A model generated the notes under the pieces. The model was not told the DNA's origin. It saw only the letters and a program-made list of their open reading frames with translations, and searched no databases. From Marinagarivorans sp. (GTDB taxonomy: Bacteria > Pseudomonadota > Gammaproteobacteria > Pseudomonadales > Cellvibrionaceae): a DNA stretch of 64,000 nucleotides. The DNA is taken from NCBI GenBank assembly GCA_028281865.1, contig JANQJB010000093.1, positions 1 to 64,000 of the forward strand. Direction: 5' to 3'. The stretch's first letter is position 1. Each line of letters starts with the position of its first letter. The position numbers and the translations under genes were made by a program. Positions 27,241 to 35,746 of the stretch are shown one piece after another.

Positions 27241-27249
27241 TTGGTTATA
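27241..27249 (+). promoter_or_regulatory. GGTTATA half-site near DyP-P450 promoter
   Basis: TTGGTTATA, followed by CTTTG, about 90 bases before the DyP-P450 start. The same 9-mer TTGGTTATA occurs at 26854-26862. The TATACT it contains could also act as a -10 element. Confidence 0.35.
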
Positions 27250-27337
27250 CTTTGCCAGCGTTGCTCTAATTTCGTTGCATCAAAATAAAAAACTTAAATA
27301 CCAAAAAATACATTAGTCAGTTTCGGTGGAGTTTTCT

Positions 27338-30300
27338 ATGAGCAAGCATATTATAAGCCAAAACTTGGGAGACGTATCAGAACTCATTGTCATCATGCCA
27401 CTTAAACAGGGTTTCGTTCCAACTCGTCGCTTAATGAGTTATGCCACTCGCACACGACTTCTTCTACAAACGCTCAACGGCATACGCAAAAAATCAATAG
27501 AGGAACGTGACGAAAAGGCCTTCCTTGGACCCATAGAGGCGCTGGCTGTGATTGACAATGTTAGGTGGTCAATTTTAAACGACGAAAGTGAACTGATGAT
27601 GGCAGTTTCCTTTCGTGGAGCCTGGGAGCCGTATATTCGTAAAATAGCAATACAAGCTGGGGTATTACTCGACGCTGTTTTGTGTAATTGTGAGGGTTAT
27701 GAAGACTTTCAAAGCGATCTCGGCTACCCCAAATTCGCCGAGTGGGTAAAAAAACATCAGGTGCGCACTGAATACTTTTACTCTGCGTTGTACGATATAA
27801 CGGTTAAAGACTTAAATTATTTCAAAAGCCTCGCATTCGATGTACGCAACTGCGATGATTTTTCGAGCACATGTGTAGATGCAGTTTGTCGCAAAGTTAA
27901 TTTGACGTTAAATCAGGACGACGTCGCGGTACCTGTAAAAATAGAGCAAGGTATTTCTATTTTAAGTGCGATGTACGAATTATCTCATTACTTTCTTGAT
28001 GAAGACAGTAAATTTCTTTTACGCCTTTGCCACCGCTTAGTTGATACGGAGTTTAAGTTTTATTTAGCATTGCTCAGAGCACTCGATCCCAAATTAGATC
28101 AGACGCTACCGAATACAATTAACTTTCAAGAAGTAGCTGAAAAGTTTTCCGAAGAAGATACTGCAGCATTTCAGACTTTCCTGCAGGAAATTTATAATCC
28201 TCAGAACACAGAGGTTCGCGCATTTTTGACAAACTTAATTCCAGCTGTTCATTTAGCCGCTAAAAATGTTTATCGCAACCCAATCCAGTGGTTTAACAAG
28301 CCTCAACAAAAACCACACACAAAACCAAACAACACGAATCTTAGTAACCCTGGCACGGTTCAAATCAATATTCTTGAATCGATCACGGAAGAACCCAATG
28401 ATCTCACACACGGATGTTTTCTTCTGCTCGGCCTGGAAGACACAAGCGCCGAAGAAAAAGCTAAATTATTGACTCATCTTTATCAATTCGTCTCAACCTA
28501 TCAACAGAATGCAGCGCAAAACGGTAACGAACAAGCTATCTCGGTGAATTTATGTTTTACTTATTTGGGATTAAAATCCATCGGCGTCTCTAAAGAAGTT
28601 CTAGATGAATTTCCACTTGAGTTTCAGCAGGGCATGGAAGCGCGCGCTGCGCTGCTCGGCGATATTCGTTACAACCACCCTAACAACTGGGTTCCACCCA
28701 AGGCCTTTTTTGAAAATAAAGCACGCGCAGATATTAACGATAGAATCGACCTAGCAGCAGTTGATATTATTTTGCACGTGCAAACTTCCGCACCAATACC
28801 TGCGGATAGAGATGATGTATGGGATACCGATCATCCCCTTTATCACTTTGTCAAAGATGAGCTGCTGGCCGACGGATATTATGAAAAGGTTTTGCTCGCA
28901 GTTGAATTGATGCGCCGACTTGTCGATCAAAACGGACATTTCGACTTTGTCGATGGTATCAGTCAACCCAAGTGGAAATTACCCAAGGACTCGAAAGAAG
29001 ATCGAGACCTCGTCAAACTCGGGGAAATACTGCTGGGTTATGAGAACGATTACGGTGACCCACCACCTGCACAAGACCTCTTATTTAACAATGGGACCTT
29101 TCTCGTTATTCGCAAACTTGAACAAGATGTCCCAAGCTTTGAGAAATTTTTAGAAAAAGCTGGCGAAAGGGAACTCTACAAAAAGAAAATGATGGGACGA
29201 ACAACAGATGGTAAGAATTTAATTGACGGCACAAAAGGCAACGATTTTGACTACGAACAAGATCCGCTAGGTGAAAAGTGCCCACTTCATTCGCATATCA
29301 GGCGCGCAAACCCACGCAACCCTGAACCGCACAAACCCATTCCAAGAATTATGCGTCGCAGTATGTCATATGGTCCTGTCTATCAAGCAGAAAAAGGCAA
29401 CGAGCATGCAGAGCGCGGCTTATTTTTCATTGCGTATAACGCGAGTATCGCTCATCAGTTCGAAGTTATACAGCGTTGGCTTACCGGCGGCAACGACTCT
29501 GGATGTCTTAGCTCTGAACACGATCCTTTTCTCGGCGTGCCCAAGAAAGGAGATCCAAGAAATTTTAGATTTGTCGAAAATGATAAAGTAGAGAGACAAC
29601 CATTAAATCTAGCTGAAAGTAATGAAAAGCCAACCCAGCTTGTCACCTTGCGTTGGGGTAGCTATTTATTTGTGCCATCAACTACCGGCATTCGGAAATT
29701 AATCGAATTTTGCCAAAGCTCTTCCGATGAACCCACTTTTCCAACAACAAAAATACTTAAAGAAAAGGCAGAGGAAACGATTAAAAAATTACAGTTCTTG
29801 GAGTTAATTCAGGATAAAAAACCTGCAAAAGAAGCTCACGAGCATGTCGCAAACCGCTGGCATAAACTTTTGCTTGAACCATCCGTACGAGCCTCAGGGC
29901 TTAGCACAGCCATTTGGGAAAATATTCGCACTCAACATGGCGGCGCCATGAGAACGCCATTCGGTGTGCTCGTCGCGAGTCAAGAACTTATTATGAATGT
30001 ATTACGTGACGATATTAATTATTCTGTCAACGCCTATTGCGAACGCATGGAGCAATCGTTGGGTCAGGGTTTTTTAGGCCTTGACAACGCGGCGGCCACA
30101 CGTTCGCAATATCAAAAAGAAGCATTGCCCGTCAATAAGCTTATCGAAAATTTTGTTTTTGTACCAAACAATGGCACAACTGATTCTACCACTCGATCTT
30201 ACGAGGCTTTACACGCGGCTTTTGATCACGCATCGATATATATTCAAAACCAAGTCAAACACACAAAACCGTTGAAACGAAATGTTGTTCTCTCTGTTAC

Positions 30301-31174
30301 AGCGATGTCGGAGTACGTAATTGGCAAACTCGCACAACAATGGTTTGCTGTGATCGACGATGCAGCTATTAAAATAGGAACGAAAACAGACCCCGAAATA
30401 CCGCACTGTCCACACGACTTTATCAACACAGCAAAATTTGTATTTAGCCCCCATCCGACTGATTATATTAGAGATGAGGCTTGTACAATGGGACGAAAAA
30501 TTGCCGACCACTGTTTTAAATTTGTCGAAAACGCAGTTAAAAACCCTATTGATAAATCGTTTCGCATCGCCGAACCATTGATTAAAACCTATGACCCCAA
30601 TGCACCCGACGATATTAATCGCATTAGCAGAACAATAGCGAACCTTATTAAAGGTTTTTCTTCACCAACTTTCGCAAGTGGGTTGAAGACTTTTAATAGC
30701 TTAATTGACTCAAAAACATTGACACGCTTTCAATCTATTTGGTTAGCCAAAATCTCTGACAAAAATACTCTTATCAACAGAGATGAAAAAGCCGCTCTCG
30801 CAGAGGCCTTATTTAAAAGCAAAGTCATTAATATCATGCGTGCAGATCCCGCACCGGGCTTGATTCACCGAGAAGCCAAGCACAATATCATGCTTGGACC
30901 AGTGAGCGTAAAAGCAGGTGACCGCATTGTATTGAGTCTAGAGTCAGCTGCGCGCGAGAAATCAAATAAATCCGATACCGAAATTTTATTTGGCGGTGAT
31001 ATCACGCAACGAGGCAAAGGTATCGCAAAAGCGACGCCAACCCATGCCTGTCCGGGTCAAATAATGGCTTTAGAAATAATTTTAGGACAGCTCTGTGCAG
31101 TTATGGAGGCAGGTCGTTTTACTCGCTATGCACCTTTAAATCTTGAATTACAAGATCCGCCACTACCTAGCTAG
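27338..31174 (+). CDS. DyP-type peroxidase fused to cytochrome P450-like domain
   Basis: 1278 residues. GGTGGAG at 27325-27331 lies 6 bases before the ATG at 27338; the GTG at 27326 is inside this RBS, so ATG is chosen. Residues 1-110 resemble a ferredoxin-fold (dimeric alpha/beta barrel) unit, followed by a helical region to about 340. Residues about 344-830 are a DyP-type peroxidase: NLCFTYLGLKSIGVSKEVLD, RAALLGD, FDFVDGISQP (catalytic Asp539), SHIRRANPRNP (probable proximal His653), RIMRRSMSYGP and RGLFFIAYNASIAHQFEVIQ. Residues about 860-1278 look like a full P450: FGVLVASQELIMNVLRDD, FLGLDNAAA, GPVSVKAGDRIVLSLESAA and the Cys loop THACPGQIMALEII (Cys1238). The ExxR motif reads NIMR (1165-1168) and the usual FGxG before the Cys loop is absent. 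No signal peptide. Convergent with a nucleotide cyclase gene. It is analogous in layout to fungal peroxidase-P450 oxylipin enzymes; the reaction is unknown. Confidence 0.85.
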   Translation: MSKHIISQNLGDVSELIVIMPLKQGFVPTRRLMSYATRTRLLLQTLNGIRKKSIEERDEKAFLGPIEALAVIDNVRWSILNDESELMMAVSFRGAWEPYIRKIAIQAGVLLDAVLCNCEGYEDFQSDLGYPKFAEWVKKHQVRTEYFYSALYDITVKDLNYFKSLAFDVRNCDDFSSTCVDAVCRKVNLTLNQDDVAVPVKIEQGISILSAMYELSHYFLDEDSKFLLRLCHRLVDTEFKFYLALLRALDPKLDQTLPNTINFQEVAEKFSEEDTAAFQTFLQEIYNPQNTEVRAFLTNLIPAVHLAAKNVYRNPIQWFNKPQQKPHTKPNNTNLSNPGTVQINILESITEEPNDLTHGCFLLLGLEDTSAEEKAKLLTHLYQFVSTYQQNAAQNGNEQAISVNLCFTYLGLKSIGVSKEVLDEFPLEFQQGMEARAALLGDIRYNHPNNWVPPKAFFENKARADINDRIDLAAVDIILHVQTSAPIPADRDDVWDTDHPLYHFVKDELLADGYYEKVLLAVELMRRLVDQNGHFDFVDGISQPKWKLPKDSKEDRDLVKLGEILLGYENDYGDPPPAQDLLFNNGTFLVIRKLEQDVPSFEKFLEKAGERELYKKKMMGRTTDGKNLIDGTKGNDFDYEQDPLGEKCPLHSHIRRANPRNPEPHKPIPRIMRRSMSYGPVYQAEKGNEHAERGLFFIAYNASIAHQFEVIQRWLTGGNDSGCLSSEHDPFLGVPKKGDPRNFRFVENDKVERQPLNLAESNEKPTQLVTLRWGSYLFVPSTTGIRKLIEFCQSSSDEPTFPTTKILKEKAEETIKKLQFLELIQDKKPAKEAHEHVANRWHKLLLEPSVRASGLSTAIWENIRTQHGGAMRTPFGVLVASQELIMNVLRDDINYSVNAYCERMEQSLGQGFLGLDNAAATRSQYQKEALPVNKLIENFVFVPNNGTTDSTTRSYEALHAAFDHASIYIQNQVKHTKPLKRNVVLSVTAMSEYVIGKLAQQWFAVIDDAAIKIGTKTDPEIPHCPHDFINTAKFVFSPHPTDYIRDEACTMGRKIADHCFKFVENAVKNPIDKSFRIAEPLIKTYDPNAPDDINRISRTIANLIKGFSSPTFASGLKTFNSLIDSKTLTRFQSIWLAKISDKNTLINRDEKAALAEALFKSKVINIMRADPAPGLIHREAKHNIMLGPVSVKAGDRIVLSLESAAREKSNKSDTEILFGGDITQRGKGIAKATPTHACPGQIMALEIILGQLCAVMEAGRFTRYAPLNLELQDPPLPS

Positions 31175-31194
31175 CATGCACAATTCAGAGGTTC

Positions 31195-34100
31195 CTAAAG
31201 CCTGCTTTGGCAGGCTTTAGCCAACTCCCGCGCTTGCTGACTAAAGTAGTCGAACTTCAACGTATCAAATTTGGCAGCAGCGCGATTTGCATTTTCTAAC
31301 GCAAAGTTATATTTCTCTTGAGCAAATTCGATATTAGCCAAACACAATAAATTTTTTGCGCCTTCATGTTCAGACTGTCGTGCTTGCGCAGAATATTCTG
31401 CTTGCTTTAAATAATACTCCGCTGTATTTTCTGTAGCTTCACCACTGTCCACTAAACTGGTTAGTACGAGCAAGCGATAAGCTAGAGCTTCTCCTACTTT
31501 ATCACCTTTCTGGGCACAATCGATAGCATGCTCAGCAGCTTCGATTGTCTTTGCATAGTCACCCGATTCATACATCACGTCCGCTAGCCACGCATAAACA
31601 AACGAAAGGTATAATTTAATTTCCCTATTTTCAAACCAATCAAGTGCACGAAGCAATTTTTCCTTTGACGATTTATCCCTGTTAATTTTCCAGTTTGCAT
31701 ATGCAGTAATTGCACGACCCATCGTATAAGTATAGGGGCCTGCCACGCGCTCAGCAGTTTGCATCGCTTGAGCCGCCAACTGTTTTGCCTGCTCCCAGTT
31801 GCCTTCCCATAATAATACCGCCGCATATAAATCGCATATCGACGCTTCTATTGCCTGGTTTTTACCGGTGATCGACTCCAGCGCAACATCTAATAAGCGC
31901 TTTCCTTGAGAAAAATCCCCCTTATCTGTTACAACCATTGCTAAACAAGCTTGCCCATAAGCAGAGCCGATAGGAAGATTAGTAGTTGAAGGATGCTGCT
32001 TTTTTATCGATAACCCTTTGCGTAAATATTCCTCCGCATTTTGATATTGGCCAGCCGCAGCAAAACTTTGGCCGAGAGTGACGTGAATTTGAGTCAGTAA
32101 TTTCAAATTATTATTGTAGCCTGCGCCTTCTAATGCTAACTGGTAGTAATTGATTGATTCCTGCAAATTTCCCAAGGCGTAGTGTATCCACCCCAGCCAA
32201 TATTCAATTTTGCAAACCTGCTCAACTAAACTGTTATTTCTGGCGCGGTGTAAAACATAAGTTAAAGTTTCGATTTGCTCCTTATCCGGACTGTAAGAAC
32301 ACGCCAGTGCATATTGACAGGTAATATCGAGCAACAAGTGTGTTTCGATACCAGAGTGATCAATTGATTTCAAAATATTAATAGCGTTTAGATAATGATA
32401 ACGAGCTTTATCAAGAGAAGAAATTGATAGAGCATGGTTTCCCGACTTCCGTGCATATTCAATAGCTTTCTCTTTATTGTTTGAATGCAAATAATGATAC
32501 GCTAGAATTTCATCCGCATTGCGTTGTTTTTTTGTACTACGCTTTTCGATTTCAACCGCAGCAGCATAATGATATTGCTCTCTATCCGCTAAATTCACAG
32601 ACTCATAAATCACATCGCGGGTGATTCCATGGCGAAAGCGCAGTATCCCAGCGGTGTCACTACTGTAAAAAATTCCGCATCGGTTTAATCGTTGAAAGTT
32701 TTCAACCGATAAACAGTAACCGACCAACTGTTCAAGCAAACCCATTTCGAAAAAAGAACCGAGTATCGATGCGACATCTACAAACTTTCTTAGCTCCGGT
32801 TCTAGCAAATCGATTCTTGCGCGAACTAACCCTTGTAAAGAAGTTGGAATTGCATCATCTCTTTCTTCTAAAAAATAATTGTCATTTTTATCTTGGCAAT
32901 AGGTTTGACATAATTCCTCAATAAAAAGAGCATTCCCACCTGTTAATTTGTAAATTTTTGACGTTAGTACCGGCTCAAATTTTTTGCTAAGTAAAACATT
33001 AATCAAGTCATTGGCAGTCTCACGATTAAAAGGGTTCAAGAAAACATTTGTCTCGGCTGCTGAGAAGCCATATCCAGTATCAGGTCTGCAAGTTGTAATT
33101 AAAGTAACCGGCTTTGCCACCAGCTTTGCAGCCAACTCAAAATTTAGTTGTAGTGATGAGTCATCAGCCCAGTGCCAATCGTCAATCAAAATAACGAGTC
33201 GTTTTTCCAGCGCCAATTCATTGATAATTTCATAAAGCACGCCGAGCAGATCTTCTCGTGCAAGTAACGGAGCTTGTTTTTCTTCAGGGCGAATTTTCGA
33301 TAATAAATTTATGATACGTTCATTCAAGGAATACTTGGAAGGAATGTGTTGCTTTAAGTTGATGTCAACGACACGCTCAAGGTTAAAATTTGAAAGAGAC
33401 GGTTTTATGTCGAGCAAAGCTCGCAATAAATGAATAAAAACCTGTAACGGATAACCACGGCTATCGCCATAACAGCTGCACTGATATATCGAGAAGCGAC
33501 TGATATCAAGCGAGTCTAAAAATTCGGTCGCTAAGCGTGTCTTACCTAAGCCCGCTTCACCAACGATATTAATTTGCCGAAAACCATCGCCGTCCGCCTT
33601 AACAATGACGTCGTGCAATTTTTGCATTTCATCATCGCGCCCAACAAAGTCAGTCAAGCCTTTACATTGGCTTGCCTCAAAACGTGTCGAGACCACAGAG
33701 CGGGCGTTTACCCGGAAGGCCTCCACTAAGGCACTTTTACCTTTTAACTCGAGTGGTTCGAGCGCATGAATATCAAAAAAAGCGCTACAGCCTCGCAGCA
33801 CTGCGGCACTCGCAATCACTTCACCAGGTTTTGCCGCATCCGAAAGTCGCGCAGCAGTATTAGGCGCGTCACCAATAATACAGAATCGGCCTTGCGCATA
33901 ATCGCCGTCATCAATAACAACCAAACCGCAGTGAACACCAGAATGCAGCTGAAGTTTGAAGTCGTCAGGCAATAAATGGTCAAGCTGAAGAGCTTCCACT
34001 GCGTCGTGCAATTTTAGCGCGGCAAAAATTGCATCAATGTCATGGCGTTCATTAGTCGTCGGATAGCCAAAGACAGCGAGAAAACCGTCGCCGTAAAACT

Positions 34101-34260
34101 GATTTAAGACACCTCCGTTTTCTTCGACAACTTCTTCAGCAACCTTGCGAATAACACGAAATATTTCCGCCGCGATTTCCGGGTCACACAACTCGCAAAG
34201 CCGCGTCGCCGAGCAAAGGTCGGCAAACACAACATTCAAATGGCAACGCTGTACGGCCAT
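31195..34260 (-). CDS. Class III nucleotide cyclase - AAA ATPase - TPR protein
   Basis: 1021 residues. Residues 1-185 form a class III adenylate/guanylate cyclase domain: metal Asp14 in VFADLCS and Asp58 in YGDGFLAVFG, and transition-state residues in IIGDAPNTAARL (Asn134, Arg138). The lysine that normally selects adenine is Gln54. A VGRDDEM linker leads to a P-loop ATPase (Walker A GEAGLGKT, 234-241; Walker B VILIDDWHWADD), then many TPR-like helical repeats (LGNLQESINYYQLALEGAG, AEEYLRKGLSIKKQ) to the C-terminus. This cyclase-STAND-TPR order is like that of soluble adenylyl cyclases and large bacterial signalling proteins. Cytoplasmic. It converges on the DyP-P450 gene with a 20-base gap, and its product could feed the Crp-type regulator 5 kb away. 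Confidence 0.88.
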   Translation of the reverse strand: MAVQRCHLNVVFADLCSATRLCELCDPEIAAEIFRVIRKVAEEVVEENGGVLNQFYGDGFLAVFGYPTTNERHDIDAIFAALKLHDAVEALQLDHLLPDDFKLQLHSGVHCGLVVIDDGDYAQGRFCIIGDAPNTAARLSDAAKPGEVIASAAVLRGCSAFFDIHALEPLELKGKSALVEAFRVNARSVVSTRFEASQCKGLTDFVGRDDEMQKLHDVIVKADGDGFRQINIVGEAGLGKTRLATEFLDSLDISRFSIYQCSCYGDSRGYPLQVFIHLLRALLDIKPSLSNFNLERVVDINLKQHIPSKYSLNERIINLLSKIRPEEKQAPLLAREDLLGVLYEIINELALEKRLVILIDDWHWADDSSLQLNFELAAKLVAKPVTLITTCRPDTGYGFSAAETNVFLNPFNRETANDLINVLLSKKFEPVLTSKIYKLTGGNALFIEELCQTYCQDKNDNYFLEERDDAIPTSLQGLVRARIDLLEPELRKFVDVASILGSFFEMGLLEQLVGYCLSVENFQRLNRCGIFYSSDTAGILRFRHGITRDVIYESVNLADREQYHYAAAVEIEKRSTKKQRNADEILAYHYLHSNNKEKAIEYARKSGNHALSISSLDKARYHYLNAINILKSIDHSGIETHLLLDITCQYALACSYSPDKEQIETLTYVLHRARNNSLVEQVCKIEYWLGWIHYALGNLQESINYYQLALEGAGYNNNLKLLTQIHVTLGQSFAAAGQYQNAEEYLRKGLSIKKQHPSTTNLPIGSAYGQACLAMVVTDKGDFSQGKRLLDVALESITGKNQAIEASICDLYAAVLLWEGNWEQAKQLAAQAMQTAERVAGPYTYTMGRAITAYANWKINRDKSSKEKLLRALDWFENREIKLYLSFVYAWLADVMYESGDYAKTIEAAEHAIDCAQKGDKVGEALAYRLLVLTSLVDSGEATENTAEYYLKQAEYSAQARQSEHEGAKNLLCLANIEFAQEKYNFALENANRAAAKFDTLKFDYFSQQARELAKACQSRL
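31197..31218. terminator. Hairpin at convergent gene ends
   Basis: AAAGCCTGC (31197-31205) and GCAGGCTTT (31210-31218) make a perfect 9-bp stem with loop TTTG. It follows the DyP-P450 stop by 22 bases and overlaps the last codons of the cyclase gene. No T run follows, so it may act as a partial terminator or mRNA end stabiliser. Confidence 0.45.
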
Positions 34261-34279
34261 TGCAGCACCGAGTAATTAA

Positions 34280-35746
34280 TTAAGATTTCAAACGAAATAT
34301 TTTCGCTGCGTGGGGTCGAATTTCTGTTCTAAAACGCGTATCAAATTCGCCTAAATTTTTCTTTTGCCACAGTTCGCGCAGGCTAAATCGCGAGTTGCGC
34401 AACGCTAACTGCTGCGCATTTATTTCGAGTATTTCTGGCTGCTCACCGATATTAAAAAGCGCTACGAATTTATCATTTGAATGACTATCCTCTGAAACCC
34501 ATGCGACACGAGAACCTTCACGATATAACTGACGTGGATTTTTTCCTTGCTGATTGACATAAATAAGTTCCTCGTTAGCCAGCAGGCCTAACACGTAGTC
34601 ATCTATACCCGGCATATGGCCACCCATCATCATCGGTGATTTAAAAATATACCAAAGTGTCATATGTGTTAATTGCTCATCGGGTGTGAAACCACTCATG
34701 CGTGATTCACCTTTAGGACCACGCAATGATAAAGGTCCAAGAGGCAGCATATCGGCATCGGGGCCGTAACCTTCGCCTACTTCTCCCTCCCATTTATGAC
34801 ACATATCAAACTGAGCTTTTAATGCTTCCCAGTCGTCCCAAAAATCTTTTGAGATACGCCAAAGATTTGCATGCTTTTTTAAATGTTCGCGATCTTCATA
34901 TTTTAAATGCAGCGACAAACTTAACACGATAGGGCGGCCCACCTTGTCAATAGCTTTACGCATCGCCTCTACTTCAGCCGCGTGATAAGGATGCCCAGGT
35001 CGATTACCATTGATATCATCGATTTTTATATAATCAACGCCCCAACTCGCATATAGTTCAATCAGGGAATCGTAATAGGCTTGTGCACCCGGTTTGCTCA
35101 TGTCGACGCCGTACATAGTATTTAACCAACGGCATATCGAATTTTTATCGGCAATCATTGACGCATCGATTCCTGGTGCACCTTTAATTGGCGTCTTTGC
35201 CCAAACGGCTTGTCGAGGAATACCGCGCATTTGGTGAATGCCAAATTTCAGCCCGAGGCTGTGAATATAATCGCCAAGCGCTTTAAACCCCACTCCATTT
35301 TTTGCACTTGGAAATTTTCTCTCCGCCGGCAGTAAACGGCCCCAATCGTCCATCGGAATCCAAGGCACTGGTGCGTTGTCCTTTTTTAGACGAAATTGCG
35401 GAGGGTTGTCTTGGATCGAACCTGGGGGGTGCGGATAAAACCAGCAATAGTCAACGACAACATACTCCCAACCAAATTCGTGGAGGTGCTTTTTCATATA
35501 ATCGGCATTCTGCTTGACCTCTTTTTCGGTCACCGCAGCACCCCAGCAATCGTAGGAATTCCATCCCAACGGGGGCGTAGGCTGCCAATCTTTAAAGTTC
35601 TTGGAGGTTAAGCTCCGTTCATTATTTTCAGGTGTTTGAGTTTTTTTGCTAGCTCGCGTGGGAGTCGAACTGCAACCTATAATCGAAGAACCCGAAGCCA
35701 GTGCCGTCGTCGCAACAACACCCGTCATAAACTTTCGCCTATCCAT
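34280..35746 (-). CDS. GH27 alpha-galactosidase-like glycoside hydrolase
   Basis: 488 residues. The N-terminus has DRRKFMTG (twin-arginine-like) plus a lipobox SIIGC (Cys25), so a Tat-exported lipoprotein is likely. The GH27/GH36 TIM barrel starts PPLGWNSYDCWGAAV. Asp243 in DYIKIDDING is the expected nucleophile and Asp301 in WRISKDFWDDW the acid/base. SPMMMGGHMPGIDDYVLGLLANEE is the typical GH27 barrel end. It then has a C-terminal beta domain (SRVAWVSEDSHSNDKFVALFN). It cleaves terminal alpha-galactosyl or alpha-N-acetylgalactosaminyl-type bonds; loops such as FYPHPPGSIQDN are longer than in eukaryotic enzymes. It ends 19 bases upstream of the cyclase gene on the same strand, though the functions seem unrelated. 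An inverted repeat upstream may be an operator. Confidence 0.88.
   Translation of the reverse strand: MDRRKFMTGVVATTALASGSSIIGCSSTPTRASKKTQTPENNERSLTSKNFKDWQPTPPLGWNSYDCWGAAVTEKEVKQNADYMKKHLHEFGWEYVVVDYCWFYPHPPGSIQDNPPQFRLKKDNAPVPWIPMDDWGRLLPAERKFPSAKNGVGFKALGDYIHSLGLKFGIHQMRGIPRQAVWAKTPIKGAPGIDASMIADKNSICRWLNTMYGVDMSKPGAQAYYDSLIELYASWGVDYIKIDDINGNRPGHPYHAAEVEAMRKAIDKVGRPIVLSLSLHLKYEDREHLKKHANLWRISKDFWDDWEALKAQFDMCHKWEGEVGEGYGPDADMLPLGPLSLRGPKGESRMSGFTPDEQLTHMTLWYIFKSPMMMGGHMPGIDDYVLGLLANEELIYVNQQGKNPRQLYREGSRVAWVSEDSHSNDKFVALFNIGEQPEILEINAQQLALRNSRFSLRELWQKKNLGEFDTRFRTEIRPHAAKIFRLKS

Larger units (their letters stand above)
26545..27337. promoter_or_regulatory. Regulatory region between Crp-type gene and DyP-P450 gene
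   Basis: 793 bases with no convincing gene. It contains a perfect palindrome TATAACC-T-GGTTATA (26564-26578), further GGTTATA-type copies at 26847-26862 and 27241-27249, a weaker TATAACGTTGGTAAG at 26924-26938, and a CRP-like near-palindrome TGTGATAGCTATATCA at 26595-26610. It must carry both divergent promoters. The repeated half-sites suggest cooperative binding of one regulator, not identified. Confidence 0.55.
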
